NCBI GenBank assembly: GCA_016237705.1
Contig: CP066204.1
Location: forward strand, 816,001 to 880,000
Source: Aerococcaceae bacterium zg-252
Lineage (GTDB): Bacteria; Bacillota; Bacilli; Lactobacillales; Aerococcaceae
Reading direction: 5' to 3'
DNA length: 64,000 bases
The position numbers and the translations under genes are program-made. Below, in pieces: positions 1 through 9,325 of the stretch (the first letter of the stretch is position 1; the number at the start of each line of letters is the position of its first letter). The notes under the pieces are model-generated. The model saw nothing but the letters and a program-made list of their open reading frames with translations, did not search any database and was not told where the DNA came from.

Positions 1-10
1 TGAATATATA

Positions 11-39
11 TTGTTTTATGACTTGAAACAAGTTAGAAT
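11..39 (+). promoter_or_regulatory. Candidate sigma-A promoter for the small peptide gene
   Basis: TTGTTT at 11-16 and TAGAAT at 34-39 are separated by exactly 17 bases. They lie just upstream of the peptide gene that starts at 59, so gene and terminator (220-254) would form a complete small transcription unit. This rests on sequence match only. Confidence 0.4.
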
Positions 40-58
40 ATAGAAAAGGGTGAAAATA

Positions 59-175
59 ATGAAGAAAAAGATATTTTTTATATTAATATTATTATCCATG
101 GTAGTCGGTTCAAAAATACGTCAAACAGATAATTCAGATGGAACTTTACCACCATCGACATTTGAGAGAATATAA
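59..175 (+). CDS. Small secreted-type peptide (38 aa), possible signal peptide precursor
   Basis: An ATG at 59 lies 6-7 bases after a purine-rich Shine-Dalgarno (GAAAAGGG). It opens a 38-residue peptide starting MKKKIFFILILLSMVVG, a positively charged end followed by a hydrophobic core like a secretion signal, then a polar tail ending DGTLPPSTFERI. This layout (lysines, hydrophobic stretch, short polar C-terminus) is seen in pheromone precursors of the RRNPP type such as PapR or NprX, but I recognise no specific family. A regulator partner, if any, would lie upstream of the window. The gene has its own candidate promoter and terminator, which supports real expression. It could also be a short chance reading frame or a gene remnant. 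Confidence 0.4.
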   Translation: MKKKIFFILILLSMVVGSKIRQTDNSDGTLPPSTFERI

Positions 176-219
176 ACATTTTTTATCAAAATTTATACTA
201 GACATAGATAAAATCTCGT

Positions 220-254
220 AGCTATGTAGTGATAGGAACTACATAGCTTTTTTC
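220..254 (+). terminator. Rho-independent terminator
   Basis: An 11-bp perfect stem, AGCTATGTAGT with ACTACATAGCT, has a 7-base loop and is followed by a T run. It closes the small peptide unit. Confidence 0.8.
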
Positions 255-514
255 TATTTTGGTGTGCTAGTCTGTATAATTTAAGTTGCTGGACAACCGG
301 TTGCCCTCTAATGCTTTTTCTAATGGTTTGAGTCATAATATTTATGCTTATGCACCATGAAAAAATTGTGAAACCCATGCGTAAAACAACATAAATGACT
401 ATCTATTATCACAAAAATTTGTTAATATAAATCTGTATGTAAAAAGCTAGTCTACACAAGGATATTATCCTAAATAATATAAACGAGCACTAGCAAGAAG
501 GAAGTGAATAACGC
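255..514. other. Intergenic region before lepA
   Basis: This is AT-rich sequence with no convincing gene. It contains the short palindrome AACCGGTT near 294-301 and presumably the lepA promoter, but no promoter pair stands out. The lepA Shine-Dalgarno (GAAGGAAGTG) lies at its end. Confidence 0.4.
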
Positions 515-2341
515 ATGTCTACATTAGATGAAATGAAACAACGACAACAAAAAATACGTAATTTTTCGATTATTGCACATATTGATCACGGTAAGTCTAC
601 TTTAGCAGACCGTATTTTACAACAAACAGAAACGGTATCAGAACGTGAGATGCAAGACCAATTATTGGATTCCATGGACTTGGAACGTGAACGTGGTATC
701 ACCATTAAATTAAATGCAGTTGAATTAGCTTATAAAGCCAATGACGGTGAAGAATATATCTTCCATTTAATTGATACACCGGGGCACGTCGATTTTACAT
801 ATGAAGTGTCACGTTCATTAGCTGCTTGTGAGGGAGCATTACTTGTCGTCGATGCAGCACAAGGGATTGAGGCACAAACTTTAGCAAATGTGTACTTAGC
901 ACTTGATAATGATTTAGAAATTTTACCGGTCATCAATAAAATTGATTTACCGGCAGCAGACCCAGAGCGTGTTCAAGGTGAGATTGAAGATGTGATTGGA
1001 ATTGATGCTAGTGAAGCAGTTTTTGCGTCAGCTAAATCAGGTATCGGAATTGCTGAAATTTTAGAGCAGATTGTTGAAAAAGTACCAGCACCAACAGGGG
1101 ATTTAGAAGCCCCACTTCAAGCATTAATCTTTGACTCTGCTTACGATAGTTATCGTGGTGTTGTATTAAATATCCGTATTGTGAACGGAACAGTTAAACC
1201 AGGTGATAAAATTCGTTTGATGAGTAATGGTAAAGACTTTGAAGTCGTAGAAGTCGGTGTCTTTTCTCCTAAACCAATTAAACGTGATTATTTAATGGTA
1301 GGTGACGTTGGTTATATTACAGCAAGTATTAAGACGATTCAAGATACACGTGTTGGGGATACGATAACGTCTGCGAATAATCCAGCTAGTGAACCTTTAG
1401 ACGGTTATCGTAAAATGAATCCAATGGTATACGCTGGTCTATATCCAGTAGAGTCAAATGAATACAATGATTTACGTGATGCCTTAGAAAAATTACAACT
1501 AAATGATGCTGCCTTACAATTTGAAGCTGAAACATCACAAGCCTTAGGTTTTGGTTTCCGTACAGGATTTTTAGGCTTGCTCCATATGGACGTGATTCAA
1601 GAGCGTTTAGAGCGTGAGTTTGATATTGATTTGATTACAACGGCTCCGTCGGTAATTTATCGTGTAATTAAGACGAATGGGGAAGAAGTAATTGTGGACA
1701 ATCCGTCTGCCATGCCACTAGCAACGGAAGTGGACCAGATTTTAGAGCCATATGTTAAGGCGAGCATTATGGTACCGAATGAATATGTTGGGGCTGTAAT
1801 GGATATCGGACAACGCAAACGTGGTAATTTTATCACTATGGATTATTTAGATGACTATCGTGTTAATGTCGTCTATGAATTGCCAATGGCAGAAATTATC
1901 TATGATTTCTTTGATAAGTTAAAATCGAATACAAAAGGATACGCTTCATTAGATTATGAGATTATCGGATATAAAGCGTCTAACTTAGTAAAACTCGATA
2001 TTTTATTAAATGGTGACTTGATTGATGCCTTTAGTATGATTGTCCATAAGGATTTTGCGTATAATCGTGGACGTGAGTTGGTTGAAAAACTACGTGGTAT
2101 TATTCCACGCCAATTATTTGAGGTTCCGATTCAAGCAGCAGTCGGACAGAAGATTTTAGCTCGTACTAATATTAAAGCGTTGCGTAAAGATGTTACAGCG
2201 AAATTATATGGTGGGGACGTTTCTCGTCGTAAGAAATTATTAGAGAAGCAAAAAGAAGGGAAAAAACGGATGAAACAAGTTGGGTCTGTTGAAGTACCAC
2301 AAGAAGCCTTTATGGCAATTTTACAAATGGATGAAGAGTAA
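515..2341 (+). CDS. lepA: Elongation factor 4 (LepA), ribosome-associated GTPase
   Basis: LepA/EF4 is a translational GTPase that acts on ribosomes in the cytoplasm and is linked to 30S assembly and back-translocation. The 608 residues match the usual length of about 600. The GTPase motifs are in order: G1 AHIDHGKST (21-29), G2 RGIT (60-63), G3 DTPGH (87-91) and G4 NKID (141-144). The LepA-type C-terminal region ends in a basic tail and the conserved VPQEAF. The ATG follows GAAGGAAGTG. It is monocistronic: its own terminator follows at 2375. The family assignment is secure. Confidence 0.98.
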   Translation: MSTLDEMKQRQQKIRNFSIIAHIDHGKSTLADRILQQTETVSEREMQDQLLDSMDLERERGITIKLNAVELAYKANDGEEYIFHLIDTPGHVDFTYEVSRSLAACEGALLVVDAAQGIEAQTLANVYLALDNDLEILPVINKIDLPAADPERVQGEIEDVIGIDASEAVFASAKSGIGIAEILEQIVEKVPAPTGDLEAPLQALIFDSAYDSYRGVVLNIRIVNGTVKPGDKIRLMSNGKDFEVVEVGVFSPKPIKRDYLMVGDVGYITASIKTIQDTRVGDTITSANNPASEPLDGYRKMNPMVYAGLYPVESNEYNDLRDALEKLQLNDAALQFEAETSQALGFGFRTGFLGLLHMDVIQERLEREFDIDLITTAPSVIYRVIKTNGEEVIVDNPSAMPLATEVDQILEPYVKASIMVPNEYVGAVMDIGQRKRGNFITMDYLDDYRVNVVYELPMAEIIYDFFDKLKSNTKGYASLDYEIIGYKASNLVKLDILLNGDLIDAFSMIVHKDFAYNRGRELVEKLRGIIPRQLFEVPIQAAVGQKILARTNIKALRKDVTAKLYGGDVSRRKKLLEKQKEGKKRMKQVGSVEVPQEAFMAILQMDEE

Positions 2342-2374
2342 AAGGGGTATTTTATCTACATAAAAATAGAAATA

Positions 2375-2412
2375 CGCTGTGCTTTATTAAGTTAAAGTAC
2401 AGCGATTTTCTT
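2375..2412 (+). terminator. Terminator of lepA
   Basis: Stem CGCTGTGCTTT / AAAGTACAGCG (one G-U/mismatch position) with a short loop, followed by ATTTTC. Confidence 0.75.
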
Positions 2413-2512
2413 ATATGGCGGCTCTACCACGAATAACTTTTGTGTGCAATCTAATTTGATAGCACTTACTTTTTTCTGAAAATTAGTATATAATTATTTT
2501 ACAACAAAGTAA

Positions 2513-2621
2513 GAGCATGGGAGTATTGACTTGAATCACTGGAGCAAAAAGTGCTGGAGAGCGTCAGCATTCCAAGCACTTTGTGAAGTGGATGTCAAGT
2601 CAACCCAAGCGAACCAGAATA
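2513..2621 (+). repeat. Dispersed structured repeat, copy 1
   Basis: This is one of six near-full copies in the window. Nested helices: outer TTGACTTG (2526-2533) with CAAGTCAA (2596-2603); CACT (2537-2540) with AGTG (2587-2590); AAAGTGCT (2548-2555) with AGCACTTT (2575-2582); and a degenerate inner hairpin. The 3' end reads GCGAACCAGAAT and runs directly into the AGGAG Shine-Dalgarno of the next gene. A TATAAT at 2489-2494 upstream suggests the element is transcribed as the 5' UTR. The outer and middle arms differ from the other copies but still pair. Confidence 0.75.
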
Positions 2622-2633
2622 GGAGTGGTTGAA

Positions 2634-3833
2634 ATGCGTCGATTAAAATTAGGTGTGGTGGGCTTAGGTCAGCGTGGTTTTAGTTTGCTAAAATATGAAT
2701 TATTGGATATGGCTGAATATGAAATAGTAGCCGTATGTGATGATTATGAAGATAGAATTGAAGCTGCACAACAATTATGTAATGAAAAAGGACATTTTCC
2801 AACAGGCTTTTCGAATCCGTATGATTTGATGCACCCAGAAATTATAGATTGTGTCTTCATCGCTACTCCATGGTTAACTCATATCGAACTATCGATAGAA
2901 GCCTTAAAACGTCATATTCCAGTTGCAATGGAGGTAGGGGGAGCTTATGACATTCATGAACTGTGGAAATTAGTGGAAGTTCAACAAGAAACGCAGACAC
3001 CATTTATGTTTATGGAAAATTGTTGTTATGGTCGTTTGGAATTACTTGCTTTAAATATGGTGGAGCAAGGTGTGCTTGGTGAATTGGTGCATTTAAGTGG
3101 TGGTTATTTACATGATTTGCGTGATGAAATTTCAGAAGGTTATCATCGTCGACACTATCGTATTGATGAGTATCAAAAGCGCAATGCAGAAAATTATCCA
3201 ACGCATGAAATTGGTCCAATTGCTAAAATATTAGGGATTAATCGTGGCAATCGTTTTGTCACCATTTCTTCTCAAGCGTCAAAATCGGTGGGCCTACATG
3301 ATTATATTGTAAGACATGGTACAGACGAAAAAATTAAAGATGCACGCTCATTATCGTTTAATCAAGCAGATGTCGTGGTAACTACATTGAAATGTGCGAA
3401 TGGCGAATTAGTCACGATAAAATTAGATACCACATTACCACGATATTATTCGAGAGGTTTATATGTTCAAGGAACAAAAGGGTTAATCAATGAGGAAAAT
3501 CAGTCAGTCTTTCTCGAAGAAGATACAACGTTACGTGACCATTTCACTTGGAAAGAACAGTTTAATAATTTAGAGCGATATTATGAGCGTTATGAGCACC
3601 CAATTTGGAAAAACTATTTGACGCAAGGGGTTCGTAAGGGGCATGACGGTATGGATTATTTAGTATTTAAGGCATTTGCTGATGCATTGATTAATGATGA
3701 ACCGATGCCGATTGATGTGTATGATGCGGCAACATGGATGGCGATTACAACTTTATCCGAACAGTCAATCAGTTTAGGGGGACAAGTATTGCCATTTCCT
3801 GATTTCACATTAGGTAAATGGACGAAACGTTAA
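2634..3833 (+). CDS. Gfo/Idh/MocA-family protein, GH109-like
   Basis: This is an NAD(P)-dependent sugar oxidoreductase fold of 399 residues. The N-terminal Rossmann motif is GLGQRG (10-15). The segments ENCCYGR (128-134), the GGYLHDLR region (156-163) and YPTHEIGPI (188-196) strongly recall glycoside hydrolase family 109 (NAD-dependent alpha-N-acetylgalactosaminidase), which uses transient oxidation of the sugar. A host-glycan glycosidase role is therefore possible, but a plain dehydrogenase cannot be excluded. I chose the ATG at 2634 because AGGAG lies at 2621-2625; a longer reading frame from 2583 would start inside the upstream structured repeat. It is monocistronic, and no signal peptide is visible, so the protein is cytosolic. 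Confidence 0.85.
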   Translation: MRRLKLGVVGLGQRGFSLLKYELLDMAEYEIVAVCDDYEDRIEAAQQLCNEKGHFPTGFSNPYDLMHPEIIDCVFIATPWLTHIELSIEALKRHIPVAMEVGGAYDIHELWKLVEVQQETQTPFMFMENCCYGRLELLALNMVEQGVLGELVHLSGGYLHDLRDEISEGYHRRHYRIDEYQKRNAENYPTHEIGPIAKILGINRGNRFVTISSQASKSVGLHDYIVRHGTDEKIKDARSLSFNQADVVVTTLKCANGELVTIKLDTTLPRYYSRGLYVQGTKGLINEENQSVFLEEDTTLRDHFTWKEQFNNLERYYERYEHPIWKNYLTQGVRKGHDGMDYLVFKAFADALINDEPMPIDVYDAATWMAITTLSEQSISLGGQVLPFPDFTLGKWTKR

Positions 3834-3842
3834 AGATAAATA

Positions 3843-3892
3843 AAAAGACATAAAGTTTAGGAATGATATTGCCTAAACTTTATGTCTTTTTT
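3843..3892. terminator. Bidirectional terminator
   Basis: A long inverted repeat, roughly AAGACATAAAGTTTAGG with its complement, has a T run on its right and A-rich sequence on its left. It serves the converging oxidoreductase and YitT genes. Confidence 0.85.
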
Positions 3893-4787
3893 AATTGTAG
3901 AATTTTTTATTTTTATTAGTTGGATTAAAGAAGGTAAATCCTTGTCCAATCACTTGTTGCACATCTGAAATTGTAACGAATGCGAGTGGGTCAATTTCAG
4001 AGATAATCCGTTGAATTTGGACAACTTGGTGGCGACTGACAATGACATAAAGTACATCTTTTTCACGATGTGTGTAGTAGCCATAACCTTTTAAAATCGT
4101 CAAACCACGACCTAATTTGTTAATAATTTCAGTTGCTACTTCTTCTTGTTTTTCAGAAATAATCATTAAAGATTTACGGCGATTAAACCCTTCGGTAAAT
4201 AGGTCAATCATGTAGCTAGAAATGAATTTCATAATTAAGGTTACAATGGCATTTTCTAGTCCAATAATACTTGTACCGGAGAAAACAATAATCAAATTAA
4301 TTAAAAAGACACTGATTGAGAAGTTGATGCCGAAATATTTTTTTAACATCACTGCGATTAAATCTGTTCCGGCAGTCGTTCCATTTCCACGAACGACTAT
4401 TCCGAGTGAACTTCCGATGACAACTCCTGCTGCAATAGCAGTAACTAAAATATTGCTGGAAACGAAAGCTGGTGGATGAATAATATTTAAAAACCAACTC
4501 ATCATTACAAGAGCATAAACTGTAAAGATTAAAGTGCGTTTTTCAATAAATTTCCAACCGATTATCATTAAAACAGCATTTACAATTAAGTTGGTCGTCC
4601 CAGTCGGAATACTAAAGACATAGAAAATTAGAATTGCAATCCCAGCAACCCCACCATTTCCAAAACGATTAGGAATAATAAAACTATTGACCCCTACTGC
4701 GTAAAGCAAGCAGCCAATGGTAATAAGACAGAGTGAAAATATAATTGCGGGTGTTTCCATGTTTAAATATTGGTTAATCTTTTTCAT
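3891..4787 (-). CDS. YitT family membrane protein (DUF161/DUF2179), copy 1
   Basis: The 298-residue protein has about five or six hydrophobic segments in its N-terminal two thirds and a soluble C-terminal domain (about 205-285) of the DUF2179 type. This is the standard YitT layout; the biochemical function is unknown for the family. The start at 4787 (MKKINQYLN) is preferred because GGAGCG lies 7 bases upstream; an in-frame ATG four codons earlier overlaps that Shine-Dalgarno. A paralogue with the same architecture lies at 49989-50912. It stands alone, converging on the oxidoreductase gene with a shared terminator. Confidence 0.85.
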   Translation of the reverse strand: MKKINQYLNMETPAIIFSLCLITIGCLLYAVGVNSFIIPNRFGNGGVAGIAILIFYVFSIPTGTTNLIVNAVLMIIGWKFIEKRTLIFTVYALVMMSWFLNIIHPPAFVSSNILVTAIAAGVVIGSSLGIVVRGNGTTAGTDLIAVMLKKYFGINFSISVFLINLIIVFSGTSIIGLENAIVTLIMKFISSYMIDLFTEGFNRRKSLMIISEKQEEVATEIINKLGRGLTILKGYGYYTHREKDVLYVIVSRHQVVQIQRIISEIDPLAFVTISDVQQVIGQGFTFFNPTNKNKKFYN

Positions 4788-4929
4788 GATACGCTCCATT
4801 TATAAAATAATTATATATTTGATATTATACTCGTAAACAGAGAAAGAGTAAACGGTCGATTATTGATTGAAATGATAAAATAATTCGTTAATTAATTGAT
4901 AGAAAAACAAAAAAAGTACTTAAAAAGAG

Positions 4930-4958
4930 TGAACAAAACGCTTTCTACATGTTATAAT
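4930..4958 (+). promoter_or_regulatory. Candidate ackA promoter with weak cre-like site
   Basis: TGAACA (4930-4935) and TATAAT (4953-4958) are separated by 17 bases. The spacer start contains AAAACGCTTTCT, which resembles a CcpA cre site but misses three consensus positions. CcpA control of ackA is known in Bacillus; here it is only suggested. Confidence 0.5.
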
Positions 4959-4997
4959 GCTAATAGATGAATTTTTTAGAAAAGAGGAAACAATACA

Positions 4998-6185
4998 ATG
5001 TCAATCACAATGGCTGTTAATGCAGGAAGTTCAAGTCTTAAATTTCAATTATTTGAAATGCCACAAGAAACGGTAATTGCTAAAGGATTGGTAGAGCGTA
5101 TCGGTTTAAACGATTCAATTTTCCAATTAGAATTTGGTAATGACCAAGAAGTGAAATTAGTAGAAGATATTCCAACACATGACCGTGCTGTCGAAATTTT
5201 ATTCCACCATTTAGAAGAATACAAAGTAGTAGAGCACTTTGATGAGATTACAGGTGTGGGACATCGTGTGGTTGCTGGTGGAGAAATTTACAAAGAATCA
5301 GCGTTAGTTACAGATGAAGTAATTGCGAAAGTTGATGAGTTAGGTGAATTCGCACCATTACATAACCCAGCTGAAGCGGCTGTTATGCGTGCATTCAAAG
5401 AACGTTTACCAAAAGCTACAATGGCAGCAATTTTTGATACATCATTCCATACAACATTACCAGCAGTAAACTATTTATATAGCTTACCGTATGAGTACTA
5501 TGAAGATTTCAAAGCTCGTAAATATGGTGCACATGGAACAAGTCATAGCTATGTAAGCCGTCGTGCTGCTGAAATCCTTGGTCGTGATTACAACTCAATG
5601 AAAATCATTACTTGCCACTTAGGTAATGGTGCGTCAATTACTGCAGTTGAAAATGGTAAATCAGTGGATACATCAATGGGATTCACGCCATTAGCTGGGG
5701 TAACAATGGGTACACGTACAGGTGACATTGATGTATCATTAATTCCATTTTTAATGAATAAATTAGGCTTAACAGATGTGAATGAAATGATTAATATTTT
5801 AAACAAACAATCTGGTTTAGCTGGTATTTCAGGTGTATCAAGCGATATGCGTGATATTATTGCTGCTCGTGATGCTGGTAATGAACGTGCTAAACTAGCG
5901 TATGAAATCTTCATTAGCCGTATTCAAAAATACATCGGTCAATACATTGCTGTGATGAACGGTGTTGATGCAATTGTCTTTACAGCTGGTATCGGTGAAA
6001 ACTCAAGTATTGTGCGTGCAGACGTTATCAATGGTATCTCTGCTTTCGGTGCAACAATTGATGCAGAATTAAACAATACACGTAAAGAAGCAATTATCTC
6101 TACTGAAGGTTCTCGTTATGTAGTCTTAAATGTACCAACAAACGAAGAAGTAGAAATCGCACGTGAAGTAGAACGATTAAAATAA
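4998..6185 (+). CDS. ackA: Acetate kinase
   Basis: Acetate kinase converts acetyl phosphate and ADP to acetate and ATP in overflow and fermentative metabolism. The 395 residues match the family length. Visible signatures are VNAGSSSLKF (7-16), GAHGTSH in the middle, CHLGNGAS, the GTRTGDID stretch and FTAGIGEN near the C-terminus. The ATG follows AAAGAGGAAAC. The gene is monocistronic, with a TATAAT promoter upstream. Its 3' untranslated region carries one copy of the dispersed structured repeat before the terminator at 6371. No pta gene is nearby. Confidence 0.98.
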   Translation: MSITMAVNAGSSSLKFQLFEMPQETVIAKGLVERIGLNDSIFQLEFGNDQEVKLVEDIPTHDRAVEILFHHLEEYKVVEHFDEITGVGHRVVAGGEIYKESALVTDEVIAKVDELGEFAPLHNPAEAAVMRAFKERLPKATMAAIFDTSFHTTLPAVNYLYSLPYEYYEDFKARKYGAHGTSHSYVSRRAAEILGRDYNSMKIITCHLGNGASITAVENGKSVDTSMGFTPLAGVTMGTRTGDIDVSLIPFLMNKLGLTDVNEMINILNKQSGLAGISGVSSDMRDIIAARDAGNERAKLAYEIFISRIQKYIGQYIAVMNGVDAIVFTAGIGENSSIVRADVINGISAFGATIDAELNNTRKEAIISTEGSRYVVLNVPTNEEVEIAREVERLK

Positions 6186-6191
6186 TAGAAT

Positions 6192-6310
6192 CGTGTGAGT
6201 GAGGGTGTTGTTCTGGCTGGAATCACTGGAAGAAGTCTCTGGAGTGCGAGTAACGCACAGAAGGGACTTCTGAAGTGGACGTCAAGCCAACTCGTGCGAA
6301 CCGGAATACT
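6192..6310 (+). repeat. Dispersed structured repeat, copy 2 (ackA 3' region)
   Basis: Helices: TGGCT (6214-6218) with AGCCA (6285-6289); CACT (6224-6227) with AGTG (6274-6277); AGAAGTC (6231-6237) with GACTTCT (6265-6271); GTGCG (6244-6248) with CGCAC (6254-6258). Unlike copies 1, 4 and 6, it does not abut a Shine-Dalgarno. It lies between the ackA stop codon and its terminator, inside the predicted transcript. Confidence 0.75.
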
Positions 6311-6370
6311 GGTGTGGCAGTGAGTGTGTGCAGCGAGCCCCTTACGCACTAAAGTTTAAATCAAATTTTT

Positions 6371-6405
6371 AAGTCATTGAACCTATTGGTTTAATGGCTT
6401 TTTTG
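6371..6405 (+). terminator. Terminator of the ackA transcript
   Basis: Stem AAGTCATTGAACC / GGTTTAATGGCTT with a TATT loop, followed by a T run. Confidence 0.8.
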
Positions 6406-6558
6406 CTATCCACTCATAAATAGTTGTGGTGGATTATGATATGAGCAAATAATTTGATTATTTTTGACTATCAATGTGATAATAGTGTCAATAATAACAA
6501 ATTGTGAATTGAAAATATCATAACGTAGCATGATTTAACTAATAAAGGGAGATTAACA

Positions 6559-7599
6559 ATGCAGATATCAATATTAAATTTAGCACCACTAAGACAGGGA
6601 GAATCTTTTCGTGATGCAATGAATAGTTTAGTACGTTTAGCACAAGTAGCAGAAAAATTAGGATATGAACGTTATTGGATTGCTGAACATCATAATACAT
6701 CAACAGTGGCAAGCTCTGCGACACAATTGTTGATTCAGCATACGCTAGCCAATACGCAAACGATTCGTGTCGGTTCAGGTGGTGTCATGCTGCCGAATCA
6801 TAGTCCGTATTTAGTAGCAGAACAATATGGGACGATTGAAACTTTGTATCCGAATCGTTTAGATTTGGGATTGGGACGTGCACCAGGTACAGACTTGGAA
6901 ACGGCACGTGCGATTCGACGTACTAATAATTTACATACTAATTTTCCAGACGAAATTGCTGAATTACAAGGCTATTTTGACGATACGAATCCGGTGCATG
7001 CGTATCCTGCTGCTGGATTATCGATTCCATTTTATATTTTAGGATCAAGTTTGGAGAGTGCTAGGCTAGCGGCTCGTTTAGGATTGCCATATTCATTTGC
7101 AGCTCATTTTGCACCAGCAATGATGGAAGAAGCAGTTGCTTTGTATCGTAAATTGTTCAAGCCGTCCGATAAATTAAGTGAGCCTTATGTTATATTGGGG
7201 GCAAATGCAGTGGTAGCTGATACGGACGAAGAGGCAGAGCGTCTTGCTACGACACAAACTCAATCTTTTCTAGGATTAATTACAGGCGAAAGTAAAGGAT
7301 TGCAGCCACCTTTAGAAAATAATGATGCCGTATGGCGTGACTATGTAAAAGTTAATGTTGTACCACATTTTGGGCCGATGGCATTTAAACGAGATGATTT
7401 AATTAATCGTGAACGGTCAGTGATTGAAAATATGACGAAAATATCGTTTGTTGGTAGTCCAGAATCTGTTTCTAGACAAATTGATGCACTAAAAGAGCGT
7501 GTGCATTTTGATGAATTGATGATTAATAGTTATATTTATGATGAAAAGGCACAACATTATTCATATCAATTATTAGCTGAGATAGTGAAAAATAAATAA
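6559..7599 (+). CDS. Luciferase-like monooxygenase family protein (LLM class)
   Basis: The 346-residue protein has the TIM-barrel signature of flavin-dependent LLM enzymes of the alkanal-monooxygenase-like group: WIAEHHNTSTVASSATQ near 50-65, VGSGGVMLPNHSPY near 73-87, and GLGRAPGTD near 113-121. Such proteins use reduced flavin to oxidise a substrate that cannot be named from sequence; many Firmicutes members are of unknown function. The ATG follows AAGGGAG. It is a single gene, directly followed by the LPXTG protein gene with a 46-base gap and no clear terminator between them, so read-through is possible. Confidence 0.9.
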   Translation: MQISILNLAPLRQGESFRDAMNSLVRLAQVAEKLGYERYWIAEHHNTSTVASSATQLLIQHTLANTQTIRVGSGGVMLPNHSPYLVAEQYGTIETLYPNRLDLGLGRAPGTDLETARAIRRTNNLHTNFPDEIAELQGYFDDTNPVHAYPAAGLSIPFYILGSSLESARLAARLGLPYSFAAHFAPAMMEEAVALYRKLFKPSDKLSEPYVILGANAVVADTDEEAERLATTQTQSFLGLITGESKGLQPPLENNDAVWRDYVKVNVVPHFGPMAFKRDDLINRERSVIENMTKISFVGSPESVSRQIDALKERVHFDELMINSYIYDEKAQHYSYQLLAEIVKNK

Positions 7600-7611
7600 A
7601 GTATTTGGCTG

Positions 7612-7638
7612 CCTAGTGGTGTAATTATCACTAGGAGG
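7612..7638 (+). promoter_or_regulatory. Hairpin overlapping the ribosome binding site
   Basis: CCTAGTG (7612-7618) pairs perfectly with CACTAGG (7629-7635). The 3' arm contains the first half of the AGGAGG Shine-Dalgarno (7633-7638) of the next gene. There is no T run, so it is not a terminator; it could limit ribosome access. Confidence 0.5.
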
Positions 7639-7645
7639 TATTTTT

Positions 7646-9205
7646 ATGTGGAAACGAATCATAGTGTGTAGTTTAGTAAGTTTAGTTATCGCAGCCCCAA
7701 TGGTACAGGCAGTTCCAGTGGTAGAACCGTATATTTTAACGACTACCATAAATATGCAACCAGTGGAGAAACATGATTGTTTAATTTTATTACAAAATCA
7801 AGTGAGTGAAGTGGAAAAAGAAGAAATTATTCCACAAGCTACGCAATTAAAAGAGCGTTTAACAGAATTAGAAGCCAATTATCAAGCGTTAAATCAACAA
7901 ATTCATGAGATTCAGTCCGAGGGTGATGAGTCGATTGATGCGACAACAAATGAAATTGAAAAAGTCATTGAGCAATTATATCAACAATATCTCACGTCTG
8001 ATGAACAATTTAATCAATTAGATGAAACGCAACAGCTAGCATTGATTGAGCAAGACGAGGTATATGTTGAGTGGCAAAAGTATTTGAAACAATTGACAGA
8101 CAAACAAAATGAATTGATTGCCAACAGAGAGCAAATTGAAACGGAGTATCAACAAATTGTTTATCAATTGGAAGAAGAAACAACTCAAAGTGAACAAGTT
8201 CATGCTAATAGTGAGCAACTCAATCAATGTTTAATGTATCCTTATTCTGTACCACAGTTTGCAATGGAGTCCTTATTTTTAAATGCAGAAGAACCGTCTT
8301 TAAATGCCTATTTAGCACAGTTAGATTTATATTTACAAAAATTAGTACCTTATGCCTATCGCAAATTAGAGTTTGAACGGATTCATCAGGCGTTTCAACG
8401 GCGCTTATCGGCTGACGAATTGGAGCAGGCTTTATATGGCAAACAGCATATTGTTATTGACCCATTGGTATTACAACAGTACAGTTATGCTAAAGAATTG
8501 AGTTCCTTTGATGTTGATATTGTGGCGAATTTAGCACAACGAAGCTATTTGAATGATAAAGACAGTGTCAAATATTTGGAAAGCTATCATGAATTATTAA
8601 ACTTAAAGGAAATGCAGTTTCAATATTTTTATGCGATAAATGAAGCGGTTTGGGAGCAAGTGAAGCAGCAATTGGTGGATTACTTAAATGCAGGACATCA
8701 TACAAGTGAGGAAGCTATCAGTGCAGTCAAACAACTTCATCAGCGTTACCAAATAAAATTGGGACTTTATGATGAGAATCAAGGAGTATGGGTGGTATCT
8801 AATCCAGCTGAGTCAGGGTATATTGAAGAATTTTTTGGGAAAGAGCTAACAGAAGTTGAACCAGTAATTGAAGAAACCACACAGGAAGAAATAACAACTA
8901 GTCAAGCAGTCGATACAACGACGTCTGGAGATAAGTTAGTATATTTGAAAGAAAAATTAGCACAACAAACTAAACAACCAAACAGTAAAAGTTTACCGAA
9001 ACCAAGTGGTAAAGTAGGGAATAAAAAAGAGAATGCGAGTATTAATCTACCGTCAAAAAATGTAAAATTGCCAACAACAGGCGAACAACAACAAGCAATG
9101 AGTTTTGCCTTAATTATTTTAGTCATTGGGGCAGTTTTGCTATTAATTAATCGGATAAAAAAACGTAAAGTTAAAGAAGATATTGAAAAAATTGAGCTTG
9201 ATTGA
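7646..9205 (+). CDS. LPXTG cell-wall-anchored protein with long coiled-coil region
   Basis: The 519-residue protein starts with a signal peptide (MWKRIIVCSLVSLVIAAPMVQA) and ends in a sortase sorting signal: LPTTG (475-479), a hydrophobic stretch, then KKRK. Residues about 45-195 are rich in Q, E, L and N in heptad-like order, so a coiled coil is likely. The middle (about 200-395) is a mostly helical domain I do not recognise. The region before LPTTG is threonine-, lysine- and proline-rich, like a wall spacer. A surface structural or adhesive role is inferred, and no known adhesin domain is seen. Its ribosome binding site sits in a hairpin. Confidence 0.85.
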   Translation: MWKRIIVCSLVSLVIAAPMVQAVPVVEPYILTTTINMQPVEKHDCLILLQNQVSEVEKEEIIPQATQLKERLTELEANYQALNQQIHEIQSEGDESIDATTNEIEKVIEQLYQQYLTSDEQFNQLDETQQLALIEQDEVYVEWQKYLKQLTDKQNELIANREQIETEYQQIVYQLEEETTQSEQVHANSEQLNQCLMYPYSVPQFAMESLFLNAEEPSLNAYLAQLDLYLQKLVPYAYRKLEFERIHQAFQRRLSADELEQALYGKQHIVIDPLVLQQYSYAKELSSFDVDIVANLAQRSYLNDKDSVKYLESYHELLNLKEMQFQYFYAINEAVWEQVKQQLVDYLNAGHHTSEEAISAVKQLHQRYQIKLGLYDENQGVWVVSNPAESGYIEEFFGKELTEVEPVIEETTQEEITTSQAVDTTTSGDKLVYLKEKLAQQTKQPNSKSLPKPSGKVGNKKENASINLPSKNVKLPTTGEQQQAMSFALIILVIGAVLLLINRIKKRKVKEDIEKIELD

Positions 9206-9325
9206 TTTGAATCACTAAATGAATATGATACAATGACCTTATTCTAATGAATGGCGATGTAAATAATGTGCTAATTTGAGTGCGTAAATTACCGTCATTT
9301 CAGAAAAATAGAAAGGGGTAGGATT

